A stretch of 64,000 bases of DNA from Ga0077555 sp964500805 (GTDB lineage: Bacteria > Pseudomonadota > Alphaproteobacteria > Rhizobiales > Hyphomicrobiaceae), in the NCBI GenBank assembly GCA_964500805.1, contig CAZCQH010000029.1:1-64000 (forward strand). The letters are read 5' to 3'. A program made the translations under genes and the position numbers. Shown here piece after piece: positions 8,751-18,003 of the stretch (within the stretch, counting starts at the first letter, position 1; each line of letters starts with the position of its first letter). The notes under the pieces were generated by a model. That model had not been told where the DNA came from, did not search any database, and saw only the letters and a list, made by a program, of their open reading frames with translations.

Positions 8751-10094
8751 ATGGGACGGGGATACGCGCAATCGAGGACGATCGCCGTGACGGCGGCGGC
8801 ATTGACGGCATTGCTGCTCGCCGGCTGCTCCGATGGACCATCGCTGCCGCGCTTGTCCGACCTCAATCCCTTCGCGGAAAAGGAGACGCCGCTTCCCGGC
8901 AAGCGGATTCCGGTCTCGCTCTCCGAGACGCGCGCGGGGCTTGATGTCGCCCAGGCCGACAAGCCGATCGCACTTCCCGCGCCGCGCCAGAACGAAGCTT
9001 GGCCGCAGCCGGGCGGGCCTGCCAATAACTCACCCGGCCACGTGGTGTTTGGCGCCTCGCCACGCCAGACGTGGAGTGCGAGCGCGGGCACGGGCTCGAG
9101 CAAGCAAGGCCGTCTCACCGCCAATCCGATTGTCGCCGATGGCAAGGTCTACACCCTCGACGCGCACGGCCGAGTGTCGGCTTTTTCCGCCTCAGGTGCC
9201 GCGGCGTGGAAGGTTTCTCTCACACCCGACAAGGAAAAGGACTTCAAGGGCTTCGGCGGTGGTCTGGCGGCCGAGGGCGGACGCATCTATGCCGCGACAG
9301 GCTTCGGAATCGTTTACGCTCTCGATGCCCAGAATGGAAAGAAGCTGTGGGAGAAGAATCTCAGCTCGCCGGTGCGCTCATCGCCGACGGCGGTGAACGA
9401 TCGAGTGTTCGTCGTCACGTCCGACGGCTCGACTTATGCGCTTGGCGGCAGCGACGGCCGTGAGCTCTGGAAGTTCCAAGGTCTCCCCGAGAAGGCCGCG
9501 ATTTTGACCAGTGCCAGCCCAGCTGTCGACGGCGACACCGTCGTCGTGCCGTACCCTTCAGGCGATCTTGTCGCTCTCCGCGCCAGCGACGGTCAGCAGG
9601 TGTGGTCGGAGTCGCTCGCGCGCACGCGCCTCGCCTCCTCGCTCAACTCGATGACTGACGCTGCGCGTCCTGTGATCGACGGCGGTACTGTCTATGCGGT
9701 TGGCCACTCGGGCCGCATGGTCGCGACCAACATCAAAACCGGTGAGCGCCTGTGGTCGATCAACGTGCCGGGCCTTCACGCCCCAGCCGTCGCCGGCGAC
9801 ATGCTCTACGTCGTCGACACTGCTGGCCAGCTGATGGCGATCACGCGCCGCGACGGCAAGGTGCTGTGGACGACGAAGCTTTCCGGTGCCACCACCTGGG
9901 CCGGCCCCGTGCTCGCCGGTGGCAAGCTGTGGCTGGCCTCGGACAAGGGCCAGCTCGTCGGCGTCGATGCGGCGACCGGCAGGGCGGACGGCGGCGGCCA
10001 GAACCTCGGCGCGCCGGTGTTCACCTCGCCCATCGTTGCGGGTGGCCGCATGTTTGTCCTCACCGACCAGGCCAAGCTCGTCGCGTTTAATTGA
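8751..10094 (+). CDS. bamB: Outer membrane assembly lipoprotein BamB
   Basis: A 447-aa lipoprotein with PQQ-like beta-propeller repeats. The signal peptide ends in the lipobox LLAGC, so Cys26 would be lipidated and the protein anchored to the outer membrane. Repeated blade motifs such as VYTLDAHGRVSAF, IVYALDAQNGKKLWEKNL, TYALGGSDGRELWKF and MVATNIKTGERLWSINV span the chain. BamB is the propeller subunit of the BAM complex. It probably shares a transcript with the TPR gene 11 bases upstream. In many relatives der follows bamB; here an opposite-strand SDR gene follows instead. Confidence 0.93.
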   Translation: MGRGYAQSRTIAVTAAALTALLLAGCSDGPSLPRLSDLNPFAEKETPLPGKRIPVSLSETRAGLDVAQADKPIALPAPRQNEAWPQPGGPANNSPGHVVFGASPRQTWSASAGTGSSKQGRLTANPIVADGKVYTLDAHGRVSAFSASGAAAWKVSLTPDKEKDFKGFGGGLAAEGGRIYAATGFGIVYALDAQNGKKLWEKNLSSPVRSSPTAVNDRVFVVTSDGSTYALGGSDGRELWKFQGLPEKAAILTSASPAVDGDTVVVPYPSGDLVALRASDGQQVWSESLARTRLASSLNSMTDAARPVIDGGTVYAVGHSGRMVATNIKTGERLWSINVPGLHAPAVAGDMLYVVDTAGQLMAITRRDGKVLWTTKLSGATTWAGPVLAGGKLWLASDKGQLVGVDAATGRADGGGQNLGAPVFTSPIVAGGRMFVLTDQAKLVAFN

Positions 10095-10144
10095 GAACTT
10101 AGAGAACGCGATTGCCAGTGCAGCGCATCGCAAGCTGCTTTGCC

Positions 10145-10888
10145 TCACGTTTCCGCGCCGCCGTTGACCTGAATCATCTGCCCGTTGATGAACGCGCCCT
10201 GCTCGGACGCCAGCAGCCCCACGGCAGCCGCCACCTCATCGGGCGTACCCAGGCGGCCCACAGGCACCCGCGCCTTCATCGTCGAAATGTGCGCCGCCTG
10301 CCGCTGCTCCTGCGCCTCGCCCATGATCGGCCCCGGCGACACGATGTTGGTCGTGATCCCTTTCGGCCCGAACTCTTTTGCGAGCGCCTTGGTCAGCCCC
10401 CACGCCGCGTGCTTTGACGCCGAGACGTGCGCGCGCCCGTTGTAGCCGTGGATCGCATTCATGCCGGCGAAGTTGATGATGCGGCCCCAACCTTGTCTGA
10501 TCATGCCCGGCAGGCAGGCACGCGCGAGCACGTAGGCCGCATCGAAGTTCACCGCCATCACGTACTTCCAGGCATCCTCGCTCATCTCGAGGAACGCGCC
10601 GTCCTCGCGCACCGCCGCGTTGTTCACCAGAACGTCGACGACGCCGAACTTATCCAGTGCGGCCTTGGCGATGGCATCCAGCTCCGCGCGTTTTCCCACA
10701 TCGCCCATCGCCACCAGCGCCTCGACGCCGAGCGCGCGCACCTCCTTGGCGACGGACTCCGCCGCGGCTTTGTCCCGCGCCCCGTTGATCACGACGTTGC
10801 ATCCCGCCTTCGCAAGATGCAGTGCGCAGGCGCGGCCGATGTTCTTGTTCGAGCCGGTGATGAGCGCGGTGTGCTTCGCCTTGGCCAT
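10145..10888 (-). CDS. SDR-fold protein lacking the catalytic Ser and Tyr
   Basis: A 247-aa short-chain dehydrogenase/reductase-fold protein. The NAD(P)-binding region is TALITGSNKNIGRAC with the structural motif LVNNAAV. When aligned to FabG-type SDRs by the conserved Lys, the usual Ser-x12-Tyr-x3-Lys pattern reads Gly (INFAG) ... Val (HVSAS) ... Lys (K). The two catalytic side chains are therefore absent while the Lys and the C-terminal VNGG motif remain. I read these codons directly at 10410-10490. It could bind nucleotide without the standard chemistry, or use His next to the Tyr position. The CoA-transferase gene on the same strand is 84 bases upstream. Confidence 0.85.
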   Translation of the reverse strand: MAKAKHTALITGSNKNIGRACALHLAKAGCNVVINGARDKAAAESVAKEVRALGVEALVAMGDVGKRAELDAIAKAALDKFGVVDVLVNNAAVREDGAFLEMSEDAWKYVMAVNFDAAYVLARACLPGMIRQGWGRIINFAGMNAIHGYNGRAHVSASKHAAWGLTKALAKEFGPKGITTNIVSPGPIMGEAQEQRQAAHISTMKARVPVGRLGTPDEVAAAVGLLASEQGAFINGQMIQVNGGAET

Positions 10889-10972
10889 GTGTCGCGTCCT
10901 TCAGGTGAGCCAGTATGAGCCGAAGACACGATCAGCTTCGATCGAGGGCGTCAAGGTGACCCCTGCCGATCG

Positions 10973-12100
10973 TCAGCGCACAAACTCTCGCCGGACCGCG
11001 TCGGTGTGGGCACCAAGCTTCGGCACCGTGCCCGGCGCATTCGCATCGAGCGCGCCGAGCCACTGCGCCGGCGATTGCGGCATCTGGACGGGTCCTCGCG
11101 GCGTCCCGACCGTCATCAGTCTCAAGTGCGGATGCGCCTTGAGTCCGGCCCAGTCGTTGACGCGCCCAAACGCGATATCTGCCGCATCGAGCTTCGCGAC
11201 GGCAGCGTCGGCGTTGACGGACCCGAACCACGCCTGCACCAGTCCGTCCGTCTCGGGCCGGTTCTCCAGCCGTGCCGGGCTCGTCGCAAATTTCGGATCG
11301 CTTGTGAGTTGCGGCTTGTCGAGCACCTTGGCCGCCAGCGCCTTCCATTCGCGATCGTTCTGGATCGAGATCAGAATCGGCACCTGGTCGCGCGTCGTGA
11401 ACACCCCGTAGGGCGCGAGCGACGTGTGCGACAGCCCGATGCGCTTCGGCGGCGCACCCCACATCCCCTGCAGCAGCGGCACCGACATGAACTCGGCCAT
11501 GCAGTCGAACATTGAGAGGCGGATGTCCGCACCTTTGCCAGTGCGTCCCCGTTGAATGAGCGCCTCGAGAATGGCTTCGTAGGCGTGCAGCCCCGTCGCC
11601 ACATCGACGATCGAGATGCCAACGCGCGACGGACCGGCCGCATCGCCTGTCACCGAAGCCAAACCAGACTCCGCCTGGATCAGCAGATCATACGCCTTGC
11701 GCTCCGCAAACGGCCCGGTGTCGCCGTAGCCCGAGATCGAGCACGCAATCAGACGCGGATACTTGGTGCACAACTGCTCGATCCCGAGCCCGAGCTTCGC
11801 CAGCGCGCCGGGCTTCAGGTTCTGCACCAGCACGTCGGCCTTCGCGATGATCGCTTCGATGAAGCGCCGGTCTTCGGGCTTCGTCAGATCCGCAATCACC
11901 GACTCCTTGCCGCGGTTGAGCCAGACGAAATAGACGCTCTCGCCATTCGCCAGCCGGTCATACCCCCGCGCGAAGTCCCCCTCCGGCCGCTCGATCTTCA
12001 AGACCCGCGCACCCGCGTCCGCAAGCCGCCGGCCGCACATGGGCGCCGCCACCGCCTGCTCGATCGATACGACCAGTATGCCGTCCAGCGGTTTCGTCAT
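10973..12100 (-). CDS. CaiB/BaiF class III CoA-transferase
   Basis: A 375-aa cytosolic family III CoA-transferase, which moves CoA between carboxylic acids. The N-terminus MTKPLDGILVVSIEQAVAAP, the segment RRLADAGARVLKIERPEGD, and QNLKPGALAKLG with LIACSISGYGDTGPF are family hallmarks. The Asp in IVDVATG aligns with the catalytic Asp of formyl-CoA transferase. It is one of three paralogues in the window (others at 36908-38116 and 47892-48977), all of unknown substrate. The downstream gene is the SDR lacking its triad; the two may act on the same compound. Confidence 0.9.
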   Translation of the reverse strand: MTKPLDGILVVSIEQAVAAPMCGRRLADAGARVLKIERPEGDFARGYDRLANGESVYFVWLNRGKESVIADLTKPEDRRFIEAIIAKADVLVQNLKPGALAKLGLGIEQLCTKYPRLIACSISGYGDTGPFAERKAYDLLIQAESGLASVTGDAAGPSRVGISIVDVATGLHAYEAILEALIQRGRTGKGADIRLSMFDCMAEFMSVPLLQGMWGAPPKRIGLSHTSLAPYGVFTTRDQVPILISIQNDREWKALAAKVLDKPQLTSDPKFATSPARLENRPETDGLVQAWFGSVNADAAVAKLDAADIAFGRVNDWAGLKAHPHLRLMTVGTPRGPVQMPQSPAQWLGALDANAPGTVPKLGAHTDAVRREFVR

Positions 12101-12196
12101 GTGGTTACAGGTCCGTCTCTGACGTCGTGCGTGCCGTCCTCAGCATGCTCATTGCGGCTTCGTTCGGCCGCGGTCAAGAAGCGGACGAGCTGGCAG

Positions 12197-12222
12197 TGGG
12201 TCGGACCCATGGGTCTCACCCC
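12197..12222. repeat. Palindromic repeat, GACCCATGGGTC family, copy 1
   Basis: A near-palindrome centred on GGACCCATGGGTCT, shortly before moaB. It is an imperfect copy of the perfect 26-bp palindrome at 27079-27104, sharing the core GACCCATGGGTCT and the flanking GGGTC/ACCCC. It looks like a dispersed REP-like element. Confidence 0.6.
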
Positions 12223-12289
12223 GCTCTCTGTGCTATGGTCAGCCAAATCGAGCGCTCCGCGGAGCCGAGCAAAACAGCGAGGGACACCC

Positions 12290-12826
12290 ATGCCCCGAAT
12301 GGACGAGAGCCGCCCCTTCATTCCGGTTCGCATCGCGATCCTCACCATGTCCGACACACGGTCGTTGGCCGAGGACAAGTCCGGCAACACGCTCGCCGAA
12401 ATGATCAAGGAGGCGGGCCACGAGGTCGCCGATCGCGCGCTGGTGAAGGACGACGTGGCGCAGATCCGCGCCAGGGTGCAGGGCTGGATCGCCGATCCCA
12501 AGATCGACGTCGTGATCACCACGGGTGGCACTGGCTTCACTGGCCGCGACGTGACACCTGAAGCGGTGAAGCCGCTCTTCGAGAAGGAGATCGACGGCTT
12601 CTCGACGGTCTTCCATTTGATTTCTTATCAGAAGATCGAGACCTCGACCATTCAATCGCGCGCTTGTGGTGGCGTCGCGCAAGGCACGTACATCTTCTGC
12701 CTGCCCGGCTCGCCCGGCGCTTGCAAGGACGCCTGGAACGGCATTCTCAAGTGGCAGCTCGATAACCGCCACCGCCCCTGCAACTTCGTCGAGATCATGC
12801 CGCGCTTGGAGGAGCACAAGAAGTAG
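12290..12826 (+). CDS. moaB: Molybdenum cofactor biosynthesis protein B
   Basis: A 178-aa MoaB/MogA-fold protein acting in molybdopterin biosynthesis, where this family adenylates molybdopterin before molybdate insertion. The motif VVITTGGTGFTGRDVTPEAVKPL carries the expected GTG...RD.T pattern, and QGTYIFCLPGSPGACKDAW is also conserved. The frame is open much further upstream, but the ATG at 12290 starts MPRMDESRPFIPVRIAILTMSDTR, where the family begins. No other moa or moe gene is in the window. A strong hairpin follows at 12830-12855. Confidence 0.93.
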   Translation: MPRMDESRPFIPVRIAILTMSDTRSLAEDKSGNTLAEMIKEAGHEVADRALVKDDVAQIRARVQGWIADPKIDVVITTGGTGFTGRDVTPEAVKPLFEKEIDGFSTVFHLISYQKIETSTIQSRACGGVAQGTYIFCLPGSPGACKDAWNGILKWQLDNRHRPCNFVEIMPRLEEHKK

Positions 12827-12829
12827 CTA

Positions 12830-12855
12830 AGCCAACGCGCGGCTGCGCGTTGGCT
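12830..12855. terminator. Hairpin after moaB, possible terminator
   Basis: A perfect 11-bp inverted repeat, AGCCAACGCGC at 12830-12840 and GCGCGTTGGCT at 12845-12855, with a 4-base loop, begins just after the moaB stop. No U-run follows on either strand, so it may stop transcription only weakly, or protect the 3' end. It lies between convergent genes. Confidence 0.6.
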
Positions 12856-12902
12856 CAGGGAAAGCGCTGGCGACGTGTGTCAAACGTCGCCGGGATATTC
12901 CG

Positions 12903-13109
12903 TTATCGCGACTTCAGTTGACCAGACCCGCCCTGTTGCAGCACCGGGCCCGTATTGGCTTTCAGCTTGGTGCTCGCCGAGGCATCGAGCTGGCAGACCG
13001 GATTGCCCTGGATCCACACCCGCTTGTAGCCGTTGGGGCAAGCGAAGGCGGCGCCGGAAAATGCGATCAGGCTCGCAACAGTGGCTGTGACACGAAGAAT
13101 ATTGGACAT
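12903..13109 (-). CDS. Small secreted protein, hypothetical
   Basis: A 68-aa product with a clear signal peptide, MSNILRVTATVASLIAFSGAAFA, and a mature part of about 45 residues (CPNGYKRVWIQGNPVCQLDAS...). The mature chain has two Cys about 15 residues apart that could form a disulfide. The ATG at 13109 is preferred over upstream starts because it begins the signal peptide directly, and a GAGAGG sequence lies just upstream on the minus strand. I recognise no family. It would be a periplasmic or exported peptide of unknown role. Confidence 0.65.
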   Translation of the reverse strand: MSNILRVTATVASLIAFSGAAFACPNGYKRVWIQGNPVCQLDASASTKLKANTGPVLQQGGSGQLKSR

Positions 13110-13215
13110 GACTGAACCTCTCTTGTGTTTTGGGGTGTGGAATGACCCCGGCACAGCGTTGGTCGCGGCAGCAGCGAGAAAGGTTCAAGCAAACGCAAGC
13201 ATCAGCGCAACGGCA

Positions 13216-14052
13216 TCACGCCAGCCTCAGCAACGGCACCGCCGTGGCGGCAAGCACGACAGCCAGCAGGCGCCAGATCGTGAAGCGCTCCCTCAGCCAC
13301 ACGGCTGCAATCAGCACCGCGAAAATCGCACTTGTGTCCCGCAACGCCGCTGATGGCGCGATCGGCGCTCGGGCGAGCACCCAGAGGATCAGCAAGAACG
13401 AAGCCGTCGAGGCACCCGCGATGGGCAAGGCAGTCCTGAAATGGCCTGAAAGTTTCGACCAAGGCTCGGCCACCAGGTTCTGCCACCATGCCAGCGCAAT
13501 GGCGTTGGTGATCGAGACGGCGAATCCATAGGACAGCGCCGAGCCGGCGCTGCGGACACCCTGCGCGTCGCACATGACGTAAGCCGCCGTTGCGAGGCCC
13601 GAGAGCGCGATCCAGCCGGCAGCCTGTCGTGGAGCAGCATCCTCGCCCCGATTGGCGAGAGCGAGAAGCAGCAATGCCGCAGCAATGCATCCAATGCCCA
13701 GGAATCCGTAGATGCTCAAGACTTCACCCGCCAGCAATGCAGCGAGTGGCGCGACGAGCAAGGTCGAAATGGCGCGAGAAACCGGATAGGCGATGCCGAA
13801 GCCTGCAAGCTCGTAGGAGCGGAGCAGGCTCGTCACGGTTACGACATAGAGCGCTGTCGAGCCCGCGATCCATAGCCAAGAGTCGCTCGCGGGAAGGCCC
13901 GTAGCGGCAAGGCCAACGACAGCAATCGCCGCTGACAGCACGGACTGCGCCGTCATCGTCGCCTTGGGATCAGGCGCTGCCTTCACGGCGGCGTTCCAGC
14001 CGGCGTGCAGGACGGCGCTGAGCAGCGCAGCGGCAACGAAGATTAGGTCCAT
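13216..14052 (-). CDS. EamA/DMT family transporter
   Basis: A 278-aa inner-membrane protein with about ten hydrophobic segments in two EamA-like halves, the usual architecture of drug/metabolite transporters. The start MDLIFVAAALLSAVLHAGWNAAVKA has the family's AxLHAxWN motif. The second half ends with IFAVLIAAVWLRERFTIWRLLAVVLAATAVPLLRLA, the typical ERxxxxxxxGxxLI-type end. Substrate cannot be deduced. The neighbouring genes are unrelated, with no operon partner on this strand. Confidence 0.88.
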   Translation of the reverse strand: MDLIFVAAALLSAVLHAGWNAAVKAAPDPKATMTAQSVLSAAIAVVGLAATGLPASDSWLWIAGSTALYVVTVTSLLRSYELAGFGIAYPVSRAISTLLVAPLAALLAGEVLSIYGFLGIGCIAAALLLLALANRGEDAAPRQAAGWIALSGLATAAYVMCDAQGVRSAGSALSYGFAVSITNAIALAWWQNLVAEPWSKLSGHFRTALPIAGASTASFLLILWVLARAPIAPSAALRDTSAIFAVLIAAVWLRERFTIWRLLAVVLAATAVPLLRLA

Positions 14053-14131
14053 GCGCCGGTGTCACGCACGTCGCGCGCCTTTGTGACAGACAGTTCCGTC
14101 AAGTCTCGCCGCACATCTCCGATAACGAGAC

Positions 14132-15406
14132 CTAATTCTCGATCGCCGCCAGCACCATGTTCTTCACCGTATTCCGGAAGCGAGCCCGGCCTTCACCGGG
14201 AGCGGTCGACATCCAGACGACGACGAGTTCCTCCTTCGGATCGATCCAGAAGAACGTGCCGAACGCGCCACCCCAGTTGTAGTCGCCCGCTGTGCCGGCG
14301 AGTGTCGAGAGTCCGTTGCTGGTGCGCACCGCAAAGCCGAGGCCAAAGCTGTAGCCCAGTGGTAGAACAGCTGTGCTGCTGCGCGCGCGGATCTCCGGAC
14401 CGATGTGATCCGCGGTCATGTACTCGACCGTCTTCGGCGCCAGGATGCGCACGCCGTCGAGCTGGCCGCGGCTCGCGAGCATCATGGCGAAGCGCAGGTA
14501 GTCCATGGTCGAGCCGATCGCACAGCCGCCGCCGCAGTCGTACTTCAGCGGGTTGGTCTTGGCATGGACGATCGACTGCGGCTTGCCCGTCTCGGGATCG
14601 TTTGCAAACGCCAGCGCGTAGCGGTTCATCTTGTCGGCGGGTATGGCGAAGCTCGTGTCGACCATGCCGAGCGGCTTCCAGATCCGCTCCTCGAGAAACG
14701 CCCCGAGGCGCTGGCCCGACACCGCCTCCACGATGAAGCCGACGAGATCGGTCGAGAGGCTGTAGTCCCACACCGTGCCCGGCTCGTAGAGCAGCGGCGC
14801 TTTGGCCACGCGCTCGAGGAACTCCTCTTTCGTCATGCTCGCCGCCGAAGACGACGACGAGATCGGCCACATCTTGTGAACGGGTGTCTCACCGCGCCCG
14901 CCATAGGTCACGCCCGAGGTGTGCGAAAGCAGATCCTGTACCGTCGGCTGCCGCTTTGGCGCGACCGTCTCGACCACGTCATTGCCGTCGGCGCCCTTTT
15001 TGATCACGCCGAGCTGCTTGTTGGCCATCGCCGGGATGTATTTGCCGACTGGATCGGAGAGGAACACCTTGCCCTCGTCGTGCAGCATCATCAGCGCGAC
15101 CGAGGCCATGGGCTTGGTCATCGAGGCGAGAGAGAAGATGGCGTCCTTCGGCATTGGCGCCTTGGCGACGGGATCGCGCTGCCCCAGCGCCTCGAAGTAG
15201 GCGATCTTGCCGCGCCGCGCGACGGCGAGCACCGCGCCGGGAAGCTTGCCTTGCTCGATCTCTTTCGCGAGCACACTGCCGAGGCGGTCGAGCCGCTCCT
15301 TGGACATGCCAACTTTGTCGGGAGCGACCTGCTCCAGGCCGTTGGCGTGAGCGTGGGTGGCGAGGGCGACAGTTGCCGCGAAGACGGCGAAGGTTCGTTT
15401 CAGCAT
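14132..15406 (-). CDS. Secreted serine hydrolase, beta-lactamase/esterase family
   Basis: A 424-aa serine hydrolase of the class C beta-lactamase/EstB superfamily with signal peptide MLKRTFAVFAATVALATHAHA. The active-site SxxK is in FSLASMTKPMAS, and YSL in VWDYSLSTDLVGF occupies the Tyr motif. The C-terminal DYNWGGAFGTFFWIDPKEELVVVWM is typical of the penicillin-binding-protein-like esterase branch. Members range from esterases to D-aminopeptidases, so the substrate is unknown. Location is probably periplasmic. Confidence 0.88.
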   Translation of the reverse strand: MLKRTFAVFAATVALATHAHANGLEQVAPDKVGMSKERLDRLGSVLAKEIEQGKLPGAVLAVARRGKIAYFEALGQRDPVAKAPMPKDAIFSLASMTKPMASVALMMLHDEGKVFLSDPVGKYIPAMANKQLGVIKKGADGNDVVETVAPKRQPTVQDLLSHTSGVTYGGRGETPVHKMWPISSSSSAASMTKEEFLERVAKAPLLYEPGTVWDYSLSTDLVGFIVEAVSGQRLGAFLEERIWKPLGMVDTSFAIPADKMNRYALAFANDPETGKPQSIVHAKTNPLKYDCGGGCAIGSTMDYLRFAMMLASRGQLDGVRILAPKTVEYMTADHIGPEIRARSSTAVLPLGYSFGLGFAVRTSNGLSTLAGTAGDYNWGGAFGTFFWIDPKEELVVVWMSTAPGEGRARFRNTVKNMVLAAIEN

Positions 15407-15500
15407 GGCGTTGCACTCCGTTTGAGCGGGATCGGTTTGTCTGGCCGGGGAGCCCCATGCACTTGGGTCTCCTCCTGAAAGGCTTTCGCCGCCTGATCCG

Positions 15501-17753
15501 TCATCCCAGCGTTCCCGTCAGCACAATCTTACCCGCCTGATCGGGACCATCGTGCTGAATCTTGCCAATGGCTCCTGCCTCGACATGCGCCGCGCGAAGT
15601 GCGGCCATGCAGGCGTCAGCGTGCTCGTCGGGAACGCTGGCGAGAAGGCCGCCCGACGTCTGTGGATCGAACAGCAGCGCGAGCGCCGCCGGGCTCGGCG
15701 TCGGCCCGGCGAGGCGGCCGCGCATGGCGAGGTTCTCCGGCAGCAGCGTGGAGGCAACGCCGTCGCGCGCCAGATCAAGGGCGCCTGGCAGCAGCGGCAG
15801 ACGCGTTGAATCGACGTGCGCGGACGCGGCGCTTCCCTCCAGCATCTCGAGCAGATGGCCGGCGAGGCCGAAGCCGGTGATGTCAGTCGCCGCTGCTGCG
15901 TGATGTGCGAGCAAAATGCCTGCCGCTGCACTGTTGGCCTGTCGCATGGAAGCGAGAGCCGCCGCGATGTGCCGGGCACGAGAATAGCCGCGCATCCAGC
16001 CCGCGAACAGGATGCCAGTCCCAATGGGCTTGGTGAGGATGAGTGTCTGGCCTGCTGCGATGCTTCGTTTCGCGAGCACCTTGTCGCGCGCCACGGCACC
16101 GGAAACGAAGAACCCTGCCGTCAGCCCGTCGCCCTGGCCCGAGTGGCCGCCGACCACAGCGACGTTTTCGGGATCGAGCACCGCGCGCGCGCCGGCCATC
16201 AATTGCAGCAGATCGTCCTCCTGCAGATGCGGCGCCGCGCGAGCCACCTGCACCAGCGCCAGGGCATGATCGGGCTTGCCGCCCTTGGCGAGGATGTCGC
16301 TCAGCGCGTGCGCAGCCGCGATCTCGCCCAAGACGTAGGGCTCGGGCCAGATGGCGGGAAACTGGTCGGCAGTTTCGAGGCGGAGCTTGTCGCCGCCGAG
16401 GTCGACGAGCGCCGCATCATCGCGCGGCATCAGATCGCGAACCTCAGCGGCGGCGGGCGGCTCGGGTAGGCGGTCGAGCGCCGACTGCAGCGTGGCGGGA
16501 CCGAGCTTCGCCGCGCAGCCGGCGCAAAACATGTCGTTTGCGGAGCGCGGTTCGCCGCCGGTGCCGCTTGCTGCGCCTGCACCGCCTGGCATCATCGGCA
16601 GCTTGTTGAACCGGTCCATGAACGTCCGGTCGATGCGGTCCTTCCAGGTCCACGCCCAGGCGCCTTGGGCGGCCAACGATCCGCGGCTGGCAATGGCGCG
16701 TTTGTCCCCGAGCGACAACAGCGTCAGGAACCGCGACTGTGGTTGGAAGGGCCGCGGCTGCTTGCCTTGCGTTGCGAGACGGAGGTTCTCGTTGAGCGGC
16801 GGCCCCTGGCGGACCGCGAACACGCCCGCCTTTTCGCGTGGAAAGCCGATCACGCTTGCGCAATCACCGACGGCAAAGACTGTCGGATCACCGGCCGACT
16901 GCAACGCTGGCGTGACGCTCAGAAACCCCTGCGCATCGACAGGCAATCCCGTGTCGCGGAACCAGGTGGGCGGCTGAGCTTTGGTCGTCACCAGCACAGC
17001 GTCGGCTGCTATCACACGGCCGCCAGCGAGCGTCACGCCTTTAGCCGTGACTTGCACCGCTGCATCACTCTCGATCACCTCTATGGCTGCATCGCGCAGC
17101 GCGGCCCGCGCGAAACCCCGCGCCCGCGCATTGTGCGTCGGCAGCACCTCTCCGGCGCCGATCAGAGTGAATGTGAAGGCGCGGCGATCGATGCCCTGGG
17201 CCGGCGCCTCACGCAACAGGCGATGCCGGATGGCGAGGATCAGCTCGAATCCCGCCGCGCCGGTTCCCACCACGACGATGCGGCGCGGACCGTCAGCCGT
17301 CAGCGCGCGCGCCAACAGCTCCTGCCAGCGCGGCGCGAAGCTCGACACCGGCTTCACCGCGACCGCGTGCTCGGCCGCGCCTGCAATGCCGTCGAGAAGC
17401 GGAGTAATGCCGGTATCGATCGAGAGCCAATCGTAGGCGAGCGGCGGCCGCCCCTTGAGCAGCACGCGTTTGGCCGCGCGATCGATCCCCGCCGCCTCGC
17501 CATGAATGAGCCGCGCCCCCGCGAACTGCGCGAGCCGTACCAGATCGATATGGCATTGTTCGAACGTGTAGTGGCCGGCAACGTAACCGGGCAGCATGCC
17601 CGAGTAGGGCGCGTCCAACTCCTTCGCGATGACGGTCAAGCCGACGCCCGGCTCAGAGTTCATGCCGAACGATCGCAGCACCGCCACATGCGTGTGCCCG
17701 CCGCCGATCAGCACAATGCGCTGGCGCTCCACGGCGCCGTGCGGTCCCCGCAT
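15501..17753 (-). CDS. selD: Fused NADH dehydrogenase-like flavoprotein and selenide, water dikinase
   Basis: A 750-aa two-domain protein. Residues about 10-380 are a type II NADH dehydrogenase-like flavoprotein (IVLIGGGHTHVAVLR; second dinucleotide motif VVVGTGAAGFEL; VFAVGDCASV). Residues about 405-750 are SelD, which makes selenophosphate from selenide and ATP. The active-site Cys413 and Lys416 are in FCAGCAAK, followed by VVGGHSGQGDGLTAGFFVSG. This Cys form of SelD needs no selenocysteine itself. The fusion is known in several bacteria; the flavoprotein may supply reduced selenium, which is inference. Its presence is direct evidence for selenophosphate production and supports the two selenoprotein calls at 27136 and 53060. 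Confidence 0.95.
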   Translation of the reverse strand: MRGPHGAVERQRIVLIGGGHTHVAVLRSFGMNSEPGVGLTVIAKELDAPYSGMLPGYVAGHYTFEQCHIDLVRLAQFAGARLIHGEAAGIDRAAKRVLLKGRPPLAYDWLSIDTGITPLLDGIAGAAEHAVAVKPVSSFAPRWQELLARALTADGPRRIVVVGTGAAGFELILAIRHRLLREAPAQGIDRRAFTFTLIGAGEVLPTHNARARGFARAALRDAAIEVIESDAAVQVTAKGVTLAGGRVIAADAVLVTTKAQPPTWFRDTGLPVDAQGFLSVTPALQSAGDPTVFAVGDCASVIGFPREKAGVFAVRQGPPLNENLRLATQGKQPRPFQPQSRFLTLLSLGDKRAIASRGSLAAQGAWAWTWKDRIDRTFMDRFNKLPMMPGGAGAASGTGGEPRSANDMFCAGCAAKLGPATLQSALDRLPEPPAAAEVRDLMPRDDAALVDLGGDKLRLETADQFPAIWPEPYVLGEIAAAHALSDILAKGGKPDHALALVQVARAAPHLQEDDLLQLMAGARAVLDPENVAVVGGHSGQGDGLTAGFFVSGAVARDKVLAKRSIAAGQTLILTKPIGTGILFAGWMRGYSRARHIAAALASMRQANSAAAGILLAHHAAAATDITGFGLAGHLLEMLEGSAASAHVDSTRLPLLPGALDLARDGVASTLLPENLAMRGRLAGPTPSPAALALLFDPQTSGGLLASVPDEHADACMAALRAAHVEAGAIGKIQHDGPDQAGKIVLTGTLG

Positions 17754-18003
17754 CAGGACGTCCCTGTTCGGTTGACGGCGGCAGTCGGTTCAGGCGCGAT
17801 CGGCATCAAGTGGACTCTGGGCGGCAGGCGCGTGCGGGGCGTGCGGCCAGCACATAACCTCAACGCGCCGAGGTGGGCAACGGCCGTTGAACCACGCCTC
17901 TCCGGGATCTTACCTTCGTCCTGACACCCGTCGCCCGGAGTATTGACAACGCCGGGCTCGAGGCCGGCACGAATCTGATGCCCTGCCGTCTTTAACCCTC
18001 GCC

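Noticed and set aside
16665..17924. 419-codon plus-strand open frame
   Set aside because: It is antisense to the flavoprotein part of the SelD fusion and has no recognisable motif.
17943..17948. TTGACA as the -35 partner of TATAAT at 18007
   Set aside because: The spacing of 58 bases is far beyond the usable range of about 16-18.
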